From Oleiharenicola lentus (GTDB taxonomy: Bacteria > Verrucomicrobiota > Verrucomicrobiia > Opitutales > Opitutaceae): 64,000 nucleotides of DNA. Under the pieces are notes generated by a model, which saw nothing but the letters and a program-made list of their open reading frames with translations, did not search any database and was not told the origin of the DNA. Of the stretch, positions 8,911 to 17,624 are shown one piece after another (the first letter of the stretch is position 1; each line of letters starts with the position of its first letter). The translations under genes were made by a program, and so were the position numbers. Location of the stretch: contig NZ_SDHX01000001.1 in NCBI RefSeq assembly GCF_004118375.1, positions 372,001 to 436,000 of the forward strand. Direction: 5' to 3'.

Positions 8911-9315
8911 ATGAACCCCGACCGCCGCACCTTCCTCGCCACCGCCGCCACCCTCGGAGCCGCCGCTGCGGCCAGCGCTGCCACCGGTGGTTCAGCCCAC
9001 ACGCCGCCCAAGCTCGTCCATCACGTGTTCTTTTGGCTGAAGAATCCGGACTCCAAGGAAGACCTCGCCAAGCTCCTCGCCGGCATCCGCGGCCTCGCCG
9101 CCATCGAGACCGTGCGCGGTATCCACGTCGGCGTTCCGGCCAGCACGGAGAAGCGTCCCGTCGTGGACAACAGCTTCAGTGCGTCGGAGATCTTGTATTT
9201 CGACGACGTCGCCGGCCAGGACGCCTACCAAGTCCACCCGCTGCACCAGAAGTTCGTATCCGAATGCTCCCACCTCTGGAGCAAGGTCATCGTTTACGAT
9301 GCGATGGCGGTGTGA
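8911..9315 (+). CDS. Tat-exported Dabb (stress-responsive alpha/beta barrel) domain protein
   Basis: A 134-residue protein. It begins MNPDRRTFLATAATLGAAAA, a twin-arginine signal (RRTFL), so export by Tat is expected. The mature part (about 33-134) is a Dabb-type ferredoxin-like domain, opening LVHHVFFWLKNP and ending SKVIVYDAMAV, with the usual pattern of a strand, a helix rich in DLAKLLAGI, and the HPLHQKFV segment. Such domains form dimeric barrels; their biochemical roles vary and are mostly unknown. The ATG at 8911 is preferred over upstream in-frame codons because it yields the clean Tat signal. No operon partner is evident. Confidence 0.8.
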   Translation: MNPDRRTFLATAATLGAAAAASAATGGSAHTPPKLVHHVFFWLKNPDSKEDLAKLLAGIRGLAAIETVRGIHVGVPASTEKRPVVDNSFSASEILYFDDVAGQDAYQVHPLHQKFVSECSHLWSKVIVYDAMAV

Positions 9316-9417
9316 TTTGCACAGATAGGTCTCGCCGAGGGAGGGCGACCCCGAGGCAATTTGTCGCAGTTTGGCTACAGTCGGCGGCGACTGTGCCGAT
9401 GGGAGGACACCCCCTCC

Positions 9418-10263
9418 ATGAGCTTGGGACGCGACACCATCATTTCACTCGGCAGCAAGCTGCCGCCGGCCCTCGGTATTTTCGGGCGTCTCCGTACGCT
9501 GCTGGACGACGCTGACTGCGATCTCGACGATATCGTCGAGCTGCTGCACGTGGACCCGGCCCTGACCTTCCAGATCATCAAGCTCAGCAACAGCGCCCTC
9601 TATGGCTTGAAGAGCCGGTGTCACTCGCTCGACGAGGCGGTGGCGCGCGTGGGTTTTGGCGAAATTCACCAACTGGTCGGCCTGATCGTGTCGCGCCAGG
9701 TGTTTCAGGGTGACCTGACCCACTACGGCATCCCGGCGGGGCGTCTCTGGGAAAACGCGGTGGCGGTCGGTGCCCTGGGGTCGTCTTTCGCATCCCGCGC
9801 CGGCGGCAACAGCGCGGGCGTTTATTCGGCCGGCCTGCTGCGCAATCTGGGCAAGATCATCTTCAACAACCACGCCGCTGCCGCCCGCTACCCCGGCGAA
9901 GAAGCCCAGCCCGATGTGTTCGCGTGGGAAAAATCTTTGCACGGCCTGAGTTCACCCGAGGCCACGGCCATGCTGCTCGACCACTGGCGCTTCCCCTTGG
10001 ATATTTCCGGGGCGGTCTGCACGCACACGCATCCGGCCGATGCCGGCGAGTTCACGGCCGGGGCGTCCACCCTGCATCTGGCATGCAGCTTCGCGGCCGA
10101 GTGGGGCTGCGCCCTGCCGGGCGAAGGCGCCGGGTTGTGGAAGCGCGACGATGCGCTGCTGGCCCTCGTCGGGCTTGATTCGGAGTTGCTCGAGGGCGCC
10201 GTTGCCGACGCCCGGCAGCAGTTTGGCCGGTTTGCGATGATCGAGTGGTCTCAGGCGGCCTGA
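9418..10263 (+). CDS. HDOD domain signalling protein
   Basis: A 281-residue cytoplasmic protein dominated by an HDOD domain (about 10-200), a catalytically empty relative of HD phosphohydrolases used in bacterial signalling. Visible hallmarks are the start ISLGSKLPPALGIFGRLRTL, the LLHVDPALTFQIIKLSNSAL segment and RVGFGEIHQLV. The HD dyad is absent, as is normal for the family. ATG 9418 is chosen because a GGGAGGA Shine-Dalgarno lies about 10 nt upstream; a TTG at 9361 would add an unconvincing leader. A 7-bp hairpin (ACAGTCG-GCGG-CGACTGT, 9377-9394) sits just ahead of the ribosome site. Its partner or signal is unknown. Confidence 0.8.
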   Translation: MSLGRDTIISLGSKLPPALGIFGRLRTLLDDADCDLDDIVELLHVDPALTFQIIKLSNSALYGLKSRCHSLDEAVARVGFGEIHQLVGLIVSRQVFQGDLTHYGIPAGRLWENAVAVGALGSSFASRAGGNSAGVYSAGLLRNLGKIIFNNHAAAARYPGEEAQPDVFAWEKSLHGLSSPEATAMLLDHWRFPLDISGAVCTHTHPADAGEFTAGASTLHLACSFAAEWGCALPGEGAGLWKRDDALLALVGLDSELLEGAVADARQQFGRFAMIEWSQAA

Positions 10264-10382
10264 GCGCCAACCCGGCAAACGCGGATCCCGGAGCAAGGTC
10301 CACCCCGAGCGGACGGTCAGGCTAGTGTTGGCCGATAACGGGAGTTGTCAGGCGGCCGGGCATCCGCATGGTGTCGGGCTTC

Positions 10383-10697
10383 ATGGCCACCCCGAACCCC
10401 CACGACGACCGGGTGCACAGCGAGGAATTCCTGCATACGCTGATGCGCCGCCAACTGAAGCTCTCCATCGCCTGCGCCGCCGCCTTTCTGGTGGTGCTGC
10501 TCGGCCTGCCGTTGGCCAACTACTTTGCGCCGGACCTGATGGCGACGCGGGTTTTCGGCTTCACGCTTACTTGGCTGATCCTCGGCGTGCTGTTTTTCCC
10601 GGCCGTCTGGGCCATCTCTTGGATCTTCATCCGCCGGTCCATCTGGCTGGAGGAGGATGAAGTGCGGCAAGTGAAATCCGAAACGGAGGCGCGCTGA
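10383..10697 (+). CDS. DUF485-like small symporter-associated membrane protein
   Basis: A 104-residue protein with two hydrophobic helices (roughly 29-50 and 61-85, the latter LTWLILGVLFFPAVWAISWI), a soluble N-terminus and a charged C-terminal tail (EEDEVRQVKSETEAR). This is the layout of DUF485/YjcH-type proteins, which are almost always encoded just before an acetate-type sodium:solute symporter. The symporter starts 2 bp after this stop codon, so the pair is an operon. ATG 10383 is preferred; an in-frame ATG at 10368 would add MVSGF. The function of the family is not established; a stabilising or regulatory role for the carrier is inferred from context. Confidence 0.7.
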   Translation: MATPNPHDDRVHSEEFLHTLMRRQLKLSIACAAAFLVVLLGLPLANYFAPDLMATRVFGFTLTWLILGVLFFPAVWAISWIFIRRSIWLEEDEVRQVKSETEAR

Positions 10698-10699
10698 CC

Positions 10700-12445
10700 A
10701 TGACTTCCCTGCTGCCTCTCGCCTTCATGGAGGGCGTCGATCCCTGGATCTTTGGTTTCTCCTTCATCACCGTGGTCGTGACCGTCTGGATGGGCTTCCG
10801 CTCCGCCAAGACCTCGAAGACCGCCAGCGACTTCTTTGTGGCCGGCCGCTCGGTGTCGGTCGGGTGGAACGCCTCCGCCATCTCCGGCGAATACCTTTCG
10901 GCCGCCTCGTTCATGGGCGTGGCCGGCATGGTGATGTCGAGCGGTTACGACGCGCTCTGGTATCCCGTGTGTTATGCCTGCGGTTACCTCTTCCTGCTGC
11001 TGTTCATCGCAGGCCCGTTGCGCCGGTTCGGCGCCTACACGATTCCTGACTTCGCCGAGGGCCGCTTTGACTCGCCGCTGTTCCGCAAGATCGCCGTCTG
11101 CTTCGTGCTGTTCATCGGTTTCTTCTACACGATGCCGCAGATGAAGGGCGCGGGCACGACGCTCGCCTACATCTTTCCGGGCATGCCCTACTGGGGCGGT
11201 GTGGTGCTGGTCGGCGCGGTGATCACGCTCAACGTCGCCCTCGGCGGCATGAAAGGCATCACGCTCGTGCAGGCCTTCCAGTATTGGATCAAGATGTTCG
11301 CGATCTGTGTGCCGATCTTCGTGGTGATGTCGGTTTACGGCTTCTACAACGCCCACCTCGGCGTCAACGACGGTCGCCCGGTCGCAGCCGGCGAACCCGC
11401 CGCCCTGGTGCAGACGGTCGAGCGCAAGCCGCTCAGCGAAAAGGCCCCGGCCGACACGCCGTGGATCTCGCCCTTCGGACCGCTGACGACGAAGGCCGCC
11501 AAGGCGGCCGGTCTCTCCGAGGAACAGGCCAAACCCTATTCGCTGCTCTACACCTACTCGCTGATCATCGCGCTGGTCTGCGGCACGGCCGGCCTGCCGC
11601 ACATCCTCGTGCGGTTCTACACCAACCCCGACGGCGTCGCGGCCAAGAAGACGACGATGTGGGTGATGATTCTGATCGGCGTCTTCTACGTGTTTCCGCC
11701 GGTGTTCGGTGTCATTGGACGAAACTTGATGCCCGAACTCTATGCCGCGACCGGGGCCAAGGGCACCGACAAGGTCGTGCTCGAGCTGCCGCGCGTGGTC
11801 GGCGGCGTGTGGGGCAGCATCCTGAGCGGCATCACCTGCGCGGGTGCGTTTGCGGCGTTCATGAGCACGTTCTCCGGCCTGCTGGTCTCGATGACGGGCG
11901 CGTTGGCGCACGACGTTTATGGGCGCATCCTCCGGCCGAATTCCACGCCGCAGGAACGCATGTTCATGTTCAAGGTCTCGGCCGTGATCATCGGTGCGGT
12001 GGCCATCGGGCTCGGCTCACAGGTCGAGCAGCTCCAGATCAACTTCATGGTCGGCCAGGCCTTCGCCATCGCGGCGGCGAGTTACTTCCCATTGCTCTTC
12101 ATGAGCGTGTGGTGGCGCGGCATGACGATGACCGGCGCGGCCACGGGCATGCTGGGCGGCGGCCTCGCGGCGCTGGCCTGCACGACCATCATCAACCTGA
12201 GCGACCTCAAGCTGGTCAATCTGGCGGACTTCTGGAAAGCCAACCCGCTGCTGCGCATCCTCTGCGAGCAACCGGCCATCTGGACCGTGCCGTTGGCCAT
12301 CACGCTCATGATCGTGGTTTCCAAGCTCACGGCCGCCAAGGTGCCGGGCGACATCCGCATGAAGATGCTGGTGTTGCACGCGCCCGAGAAGCTCGGCCTG
12401 AAACAGGAATACATCCAGGAGCATCAGGCCGGCATGGGTCATTGA
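10700..12445 (+). CDS. Sodium:solute symporter, cation/acetate (ActP-like) type
   Basis: A 581-residue inner-membrane carrier of the SSS family, probably importing acetate or a similar short monocarboxylate with Na+. Hallmarks: an N-terminal SAKTSKTASDFFVAGRSVS segment; GWNASAISGEYLSAASFMG in the first unwound helix; FGAYTIPDFAEGRF; and GGMKGITLVQAFQYWIK. A large hydrophilic loop near residues 220-265 lies between two transmembrane groups, and VCGTAGLPHILVRFYTNPDG is very typical of ActP-like members. It is preceded by its DUF485-like partner. A GC-rich hairpin follows the stop, then an Nramp-like gene, so co-transcription is possible. The exact substrate is inferred from family resemblance. 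Confidence 0.85.
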   Translation: MTSLLPLAFMEGVDPWIFGFSFITVVVTVWMGFRSAKTSKTASDFFVAGRSVSVGWNASAISGEYLSAASFMGVAGMVMSSGYDALWYPVCYACGYLFLLLFIAGPLRRFGAYTIPDFAEGRFDSPLFRKIAVCFVLFIGFFYTMPQMKGAGTTLAYIFPGMPYWGGVVLVGAVITLNVALGGMKGITLVQAFQYWIKMFAICVPIFVVMSVYGFYNAHLGVNDGRPVAAGEPAALVQTVERKPLSEKAPADTPWISPFGPLTTKAAKAAGLSEEQAKPYSLLYTYSLIIALVCGTAGLPHILVRFYTNPDGVAAKKTTMWVMILIGVFYVFPPVFGVIGRNLMPELYAATGAKGTDKVVLELPRVVGGVWGSILSGITCAGAFAAFMSTFSGLLVSMTGALAHDVYGRILRPNSTPQERMFMFKVSAVIIGAVAIGLGSQVEQLQINFMVGQAFAIAAASYFPLLFMSVWWRGMTMTGAATGMLGGGLAALACTTIINLSDLKLVNLADFWKANPLLRILCEQPAIWTVPLAITLMIVVSKLTAAKVPGDIRMKMLVLHAPEKLGLKQEYIQEHQAGMGH

Positions 12446-12450
12446 AGCGG

Positions 12451-12469
12451 GGCCGGTTTCCAACCGGCC
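12451..12469 (+). terminator. Hairpin between symporter and Nramp-like genes, weak terminator
   Basis: The stem GGCCGGTT / AACCGGCC with a 3-nt loop lies in the 37-bp gap directly after the symporter stop. There is no T-run, so it may only attenuate, or protect the upstream mRNA end, while the Nramp-like gene is still transcribed. Confidence 0.35.
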
Positions 12470-12482
12470 ATCTTGCCTCATC

Positions 12483-13817
12483 ATGGCATCTCAAGAATCA
12501 GTCCGCCTGCCGCCGCCGCGCTCTCTCGGCGGCGTGTTGCGGCAGATCGGACCAGGCCTGATCATCAGCGCGGTGATCGTTGGGTCGGGCGAACTGATCG
12601 TCACGCCCAAGCTCGGAGCGGAAGAGGGGTTCAAGCTCCTGTGGTTCATCATTCTCGGCTGCCTGTTGAAGGTTTTCGTGCAGATCGAACTGGGTCGTCA
12701 TGCCGTGCTGCGCGGACAGACGACGCTGGTCGGTCTGAACACGCTGCCCGGACCGCGGGCGGTGGTGTCGTGGGTGCTCTGGCTGTGGCTGGCGATGTAT
12801 CTGTCGCTGGTGTTTCAGGTCGCCGGCATGGTGGGCGGGGTGGCGCGGGTGTTTTCCCTCGGCGGGCTGACGCTGCCGGTCAACGCGCTGGCGGTGATCA
12901 TCGGCGGCTGCACGGCCGGGTTGCTCGTGATCGGTCGTTACCAGCTGGTCGAAAAGCTATCCACGGTGTTCGTGGCCCTGTTCACGGTGGCGACGCTCGT
13001 GGCGGTGGCCATGCTGCAGCGGACGGATTATGCGGTGACCGGTGCGCAGCTGGTGGAGGGCTTTGCCTTTGGGTTGCCGGACAAATTGGTGACGGCGTTC
13101 GCGGCCTTTGGCATCATCGGCGTGGGAGCGTCGGAGCTGATCTATTATCCGTATTGGTGCCTCGAGAAAGGCTATGCGAAGCACATCGGGCCCGATGACG
13201 GCACGCCGGCTTGGCGGGAAAACGCGCGCGGCTGGCTGAAGATCATGCGGGTGGACGCTTGGGTGTCGTTCACGCTCTACACGACCTCGACGCTCGCCTT
13301 CTACCTCCTCGGAGCGGCGATCCTGCACGCGAAACAGGTGAAGGTGGATAATTCCAGGATGATCGAGACGCTTTCGCTGATGTATCGCGAAGTGTTTGGC
13401 GAGTGGAGCTTCTGGATGTTTCTCGTCGGCGCGTTCGCCGTGCTCTATTCGACGATCTTCGGTGCGACCGCCTCGAATGCGCGTCTCGCGGTGGATGCGC
13501 TCGATCTCTTCAAGGTGAAGCACTACCGCGATCCCGCCGAGCGGGCCCGCTGGTTGAAATATGCCTGCGTGGCGCTGCCGGTGGCGTTCACGACGGTCTT
13601 CATTCTCGTCGGCGCGCCCGTGAGCCTGGTGTTTGTTGGAGCGGTCGGGCAGGGGCTGATGCTGCCGTTCTTGGCGGGCGCGGCGATCTACTACCACTAC
13701 ACGAACCCGCACCGCGATCTGCGGGCGGGCGGGTTGTCGGTGACCTGCCTGATCGTCGCGTCACTGCTGATGACGGCGCTGGGCGCTTATCAGGTCATCA
13801 GCGCGTTGCGCGGATAA
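12483..13817 (+). CDS. Divergent Nramp-family transporter lacking the DPGN and MPHN metal motifs
   Basis: A 444-residue protein with about 11 hydrophobic segments and the Nramp layout (GPGLIISAVIVGSGEL in TM1, GATASNARLAVDALDLF late). Canonical Nramp metal transporters carry DPGN in TM1 and MPHN in TM6. Here the corresponding stretches are GSGE (about 34-37) and GASE (about 215-218), each inside a VG[SA][GS]ELI motif, so the two pseudo-symmetric helices have matching acidic replacements. It is therefore Nramp-fold, but probably does not bind metal in the classical way; Mg2+, another cation or an organic solute are all possible. It follows the acetate-type symporter and converges with putA, whose stop lies 8 bp away. 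Confidence 0.75.
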   Translation: MASQESVRLPPPRSLGGVLRQIGPGLIISAVIVGSGELIVTPKLGAEEGFKLLWFIILGCLLKVFVQIELGRHAVLRGQTTLVGLNTLPGPRAVVSWVLWLWLAMYLSLVFQVAGMVGGVARVFSLGGLTLPVNALAVIIGGCTAGLLVIGRYQLVEKLSTVFVALFTVATLVAVAMLQRTDYAVTGAQLVEGFAFGLPDKLVTAFAAFGIIGVGASELIYYPYWCLEKGYAKHIGPDDGTPAWRENARGWLKIMRVDAWVSFTLYTTSTLAFYLLGAAILHAKQVKVDNSRMIETLSLMYREVFGEWSFWMFLVGAFAVLYSTIFGATASNARLAVDALDLFKVKHYRDPAERARWLKYACVALPVAFTTVFILVGAPVSLVFVGAVGQGLMLPFLAGAAIYYHYTNPHRDLRAGGLSVTCLIVASLLMTALGAYQVISALRG

Positions 13818-13825
13818 GCCAGGGG

Positions 13826-16807
13826 TCAGGTTTCTTCCGGCGGCGTGAAGCCGCGGCGCATCACGTTTTCGACGATCACGCGCGGGAACAGGAAGTTCTG
13901 CAGGTATTCCTTGCCGCCGGCCTTCGTGCCGCCGCCGGACATCTTGAATCCTCCGAAGGGATGACGCTCCACAATGGCTCCGGTGATGGCACGGTTGAGG
14001 TAGAGGTTGCCCACGAGCAGCTCCTGCTGCGCGCGCTCGAGGGCACGCGGACTGCGGGAGAACAGGCCGCCGGTCAGCGCGTAGTCGGTGCCGTTCACAA
14101 GCGCGAAGGCCTCGTCGAGGTCCTTGGCGCGCAGGATGGCGACGACCGGGCCAAAGATCTCCTCGCGGGCGATGGTGTGCGACGGCTTCACGTGGGTGAA
14201 AACCGTCGGAGGGACGAAGAAACCCTCGGCCGGTGCGGTGCCTTGAAAGGCGAGTTGGGCCTCCTTCCTGCCCTGTTCGATGAGACCGAGAATCTTCTGC
14301 TGCGCGTCGGGGTCGATGACCGGGCCGACGACGGTGCCGGGCAGCGCGGGATTGCCGACGGGGATGGCCGGGCAGGCGGAGAGGAAGCGCTCAACAAAGG
14401 CGTCGTAAACCTCGTCGAGCACGATGAGACGGGAGAGCGCGGAGCATTTTTGTCCGCTGAAGCCGAAGGCGCTGTAGAGCGCGGCCGGGATGGCTTCGTC
14501 GAGGTCGGCGTCGTTGTCGATGATCAGCGCGTTCTTGCCGCCCATCTCGCAGACCACCTTCTTGAGGTTGGCCTGACCGGACTTGGTGCGGCCGGCGGCT
14601 TCCCAAATTGCGCAGCCGACGGCGCGTGAGCCGGTGAAGGCGATAAAGTCCACGTCCTTGTGCCCGGTGAGATGCGCACCGATGTCCTCACCGTAGCCCG
14701 GGAGGAAGTTAACGACACCGGCAGGAAGCCCGGCCTCGATGAGAATGTCCATGAGCGTCGCGCCGATGACGGAGGTCTGTTCGGCGGGTTTCATGATGAT
14801 GCAGTTGCCGGCGACCAGCGGGGCGACCACGAGGCCGGTGAGGATCGCGAGCGGGAAGTTCCAGGGCGCGATGGCCACGCCGACGCCGCGGGGTGTCCAA
14901 GTCTGCACGCAGCGCTCGCCGGGCACGGCTTGAGTGACGGCCGGTTTCGCGAGCCTGCGCATCTCTACCGCGTAGAAGCGGCAGAAATCGATGGCCTCGG
15001 AGGTGTCGCCGTCGGCTTCGATCCAGGGTTTGCCGGCTTCAAGGATGAGGAGCGCATTCAGCTCGAGGCGGCGCGATTCCATCAGGTCGGCGGCGCGCTC
15101 GAGCAGCTTGGCGCGTTCCTCGACGGGCGTGGCGCGCCACTTGGGGAAGGCGGCTCGCGCGGAGGCGACCGCAGCATCAGCATCGGCGACGGTCGCGCGG
15201 GCCCAATGGCCGATGATCTGCGAAGGCTTGGCCGGGTTGACGGAGGCGACGTAGTCGCGGTCGGCGATCTTCTTGCCGGCGATGATGAGCGGCCATTTCC
15301 GGCCAAGCTGCCCGGACACGGTGGTGAGTGCGGACTTTTGTTTTTCGCGGTTGGCGGCCTGAGAGAAGTCCGTGTTGGCGGCGTTCACGAAGGAGCCGGG
15401 CGCGGGCGCCTTGCGCGAGAGCGGGCTCGGTGCGGCGGCGATCTGGGTGACGGGGTTGGCGAGCAGGGCGTCCTTGGTGGCCTCGCCCATGTTCTTGAGG
15501 CGGAGGAAGCCCTCGTTGGACGTGTTTTCCAGCAGACGGCGCACGAGGTAGGCCATGCCGGGCAGCAGCTCGCCGATGGCGCAGTATTCGCGGACGCGGT
15601 GCCCCATCTGCAGGAGCGAGAGCTTCAGCTCGTCGGCCATGCCGTAAAGGGCTTGGAACTCGTAGGCACGTGGATCGATCCCGAGGCGCTCGGCCTGGGC
15701 GATGGCGTGGGCGCAGGAGCGGACGTTGTGCGAAGCGAAGTTCGGGGTGACGAGGTCGATGTTCTCGAGGAGGAAGAGCGTGAGCTTCTCGTAGTTGGCG
15801 TCGGACTCGGGCTTCTTTTGCCAGACCGGAATGGGCCAGTCGCGCTGCTGGGCGACGATGGTCTCGTAGTCCCAGTAGGCACCCTTCACGAGGCGGATGC
15901 TGAGCGGGCGGTTGTGCTGGCGGGCCCAGGCGACGAGGTCGCGCAGGTCGCGCTCACAGTCGCGCAGGTAGGCCTGCATCGCGATGCCGATGGCTGGTTG
16001 CGAGCGGAACTCGGGTTCCTCGAAGATGGATTTGAAGAGCGCGAGCGTGAGGTCCTTCAGCTTGTAGCTCTCCATGTCGAAGTTCACCAGCGCACCGACC
16101 TCGGCCGCGCGACGGAGGATCGGACGAAAACGTTCCTTGAGCGCCACGATGGAGTTTTCCGGGTCGGCCGGGTGGACGTCGGGCGTGAGGGCCGAGATTT
16201 TGACGGAGAGGTTGAGGCGCGGGAGCGGGCCCTTGGGACCGAGGTCGCTGAACGCGGGCGCAGTTTCCTTGGCGAAGAACTTTGACACCGAGTCGAGCAC
16301 CTCGAGGTTGCGCTGGAGAAAGATGTCGGCCTCGGCGTCGCTCACGACGGTCTCGCCGAGCAGGTCAATGGTGGTGGCGAGTCCGAGCTTGGTGTTGCGG
16401 CGAAGTTGCTTGATGAGGTCGTCGCCGGATTCGCCGGCGACAAACTGGTTGGCCATGTCCACGATTTGCGCCTTCACCGGCGTCGCGACGAGAGCCGGGG
16501 CGAAGGACGAGGCAGCGAGGCCGGCCTTGAGCGCGGGGTTCAGCTCGACGGCCTTGTCGCCGAGGTATTCCTGCAGGTGGCGGACAATATCGCCGGAAGA
16601 CTTTAGCGTCGGCAGCACGTCCACGAAGCGGAAGAGCTGGGTCTTGAAAGCCGGGTCTTTCATGGACCACTCCATCAGGCGGGCGTAGGCGCCTTTCTTG
16701 GAGAACAGGGCCGGGGGCGGCTGCTGATCCATGAGGGCAAAGAGGCGCTCGCCCTTGGCTTTGATGGCGGCTTCGAGGGTGGGGTCGGGGGTCAGGAAGG
16801 CGGACAT
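13826..16807 (-). CDS. putA: Bifunctional proline dehydrogenase / L-glutamate gamma-semialdehyde dehydrogenase
   Basis: About 993 residues, the size of short PutA enzymes without a DNA-binding domain. The N-terminal half is the FAD-dependent proline dehydrogenase barrel (about 60-470), with RLVKGAYWDYETIVAQQ and the later LLPGMAYLVRRLLENTSNEGF. The C-terminal half (about 520-985) is the NAD-dependent aldehyde dehydrogenase, with VCEMGGKNALIIDNDADLDE and the catalytic cysteine in FSGQKCSALSRLIV. Together they oxidise proline to glutamate, channelling the semialdehyde. The start at 16807 (MSAFLTPDPTLEAAIKAKGE) matches family length; an upstream ATG at 16867 would add an implausible basic leader. 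It converges with the Nramp-like gene and diverges from the sigma factor gene. Confidence 0.93.
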   Translation of the reverse strand: MSAFLTPDPTLEAAIKAKGERLFALMDQQPPPALFSKKGAYARLMEWSMKDPAFKTQLFRFVDVLPTLKSSGDIVRHLQEYLGDKAVELNPALKAGLAASSFAPALVATPVKAQIVDMANQFVAGESGDDLIKQLRRNTKLGLATTIDLLGETVVSDAEADIFLQRNLEVLDSVSKFFAKETAPAFSDLGPKGPLPRLNLSVKISALTPDVHPADPENSIVALKERFRPILRRAAEVGALVNFDMESYKLKDLTLALFKSIFEEPEFRSQPAIGIAMQAYLRDCERDLRDLVAWARQHNRPLSIRLVKGAYWDYETIVAQQRDWPIPVWQKKPESDANYEKLTLFLLENIDLVTPNFASHNVRSCAHAIAQAERLGIDPRAYEFQALYGMADELKLSLLQMGHRVREYCAIGELLPGMAYLVRRLLENTSNEGFLRLKNMGEATKDALLANPVTQIAAAPSPLSRKAPAPGSFVNAANTDFSQAANREKQKSALTTVSGQLGRKWPLIIAGKKIADRDYVASVNPAKPSQIIGHWARATVADADAAVASARAAFPKWRATPVEERAKLLERAADLMESRRLELNALLILEAGKPWIEADGDTSEAIDFCRFYAVEMRRLAKPAVTQAVPGERCVQTWTPRGVGVAIAPWNFPLAILTGLVVAPLVAGNCIIMKPAEQTSVIGATLMDILIEAGLPAGVVNFLPGYGEDIGAHLTGHKDVDFIAFTGSRAVGCAIWEAAGRTKSGQANLKKVVCEMGGKNALIIDNDADLDEAIPAALYSAFGFSGQKCSALSRLIVLDEVYDAFVERFLSACPAIPVGNPALPGTVVGPVIDPDAQQKILGLIEQGRKEAQLAFQGTAPAEGFFVPPTVFTHVKPSHTIAREEIFGPVVAILRAKDLDEAFALVNGTDYALTGGLFSRSPRALERAQQELLVGNLYLNRAITGAIVERHPFGGFKMSGGGTKAGGKEYLQNFLFPRVIVENVMRRGFTPPEET

Positions 16808-17021
16808 GGGGATTTTTTGCCGCGAGTTTCCCGACGTGTCATAAATAGGCAAGGGCCGGCGGGCCATGGACTACGGCAGCATCGCGCCTAATCGGCGTGT
16901 TTAGGCCGACGTGGTTCAAACTCGGCGTGGCGAACGGGGTTATGAGTTATCGGCTTGGCTGGACGTTATTTGCGTGGCAGAAGGTTTCTGCAACTTGGTC
17001 GCGCGACGGCGTGTTCTGAAC

Positions 17022-17624
17022 GTGAATGACGATCCCACAGTGCAAGACTCTACCCAGGGAGTGATCCCGCCCGACTTCACCACGTTCATGCGCAACTACC
17101 AAGACATGGTCTATTCTACGGCCGTGCGGCTCATTGGCAACGAGACGCAAGCCGAGGATATTGCGCAGGAAGTGTTCATCAAAGCCCACGAGCACTTCGA
17201 CAACCTGCGCACCAGTCCGACGGCGGGCGGGTGGTTGAAGACCGTGGCGACCAACCTCTCGATCAACCACATCCAGCGCTACAAGAAGCGCTGGAGCTTC
17301 TTCTCCGATCTCGTCCACAAGAGCGACGAGGGCGAGGAGCGGGAGGTCGAGTTCGCCGCGCCCGACACGTTTTTCAGTGGCGTGGACAGCAGCGAACGTC
17401 GCGAGTGGGTCGAGCGCGCCCTGGAGAAACTGCCCGACCACCAGCGCATCCCGCTGGTGCTTTATCACTTTGAGGACCTGCCCTACGAGGACATCGCCAA
17501 AAAAACCGGCGTGTCGCTCAGCAAGGTGAAGACCGACATTCTGCGCGGCCGCGAAGCTCTCGCCAAGATTTTGGTGCGGAGCGGCGCCAGCCACGAAAAA
17601 TTTGAAACCGGAGGCGTGTCATGA
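17022..17624 (+). CDS. ECF-type RNA polymerase sigma factor
   Basis: About 200 residues with sigma-70 region 2 (MVYSTAVRLIGNETQAEDIAQ, then EVFIKAHEHFDNLR and GGWLKTVATNLSINHIQRYK) and region 4 (ALEKLPDHQRIPLVLYHFE, then DIAKKTGVSLSKVKTDILRG). No region 3 or N-terminal extension is seen, so it is an ECF/RpoE-type factor. The start is uncertain: GTG 17022 (MNDDPTVQDST) is chosen as the likeliest short leader, GTG 17040 is an alternative, and the frame stays open to 16911. Its stop overlaps the next start by 4 bp (ATGA), so it is translationally coupled to the anti-sigma-like gene. The signal it answers to is unknown, but the operon's third gene suggests an envelope or cytoskeletal role. Confidence 0.85.
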   Translation: MNDDPTVQDSTQGVIPPDFTTFMRNYQDMVYSTAVRLIGNETQAEDIAQEVFIKAHEHFDNLRTSPTAGGWLKTVATNLSINHIQRYKKRWSFFSDLVHKSDEGEEREVEFAAPDTFFSGVDSSERREWVERALEKLPDHQRIPLVLYHFEDLPYEDIAKKTGVSLSKVKTDILRGREALAKILVRSGASHEKFETGGVS

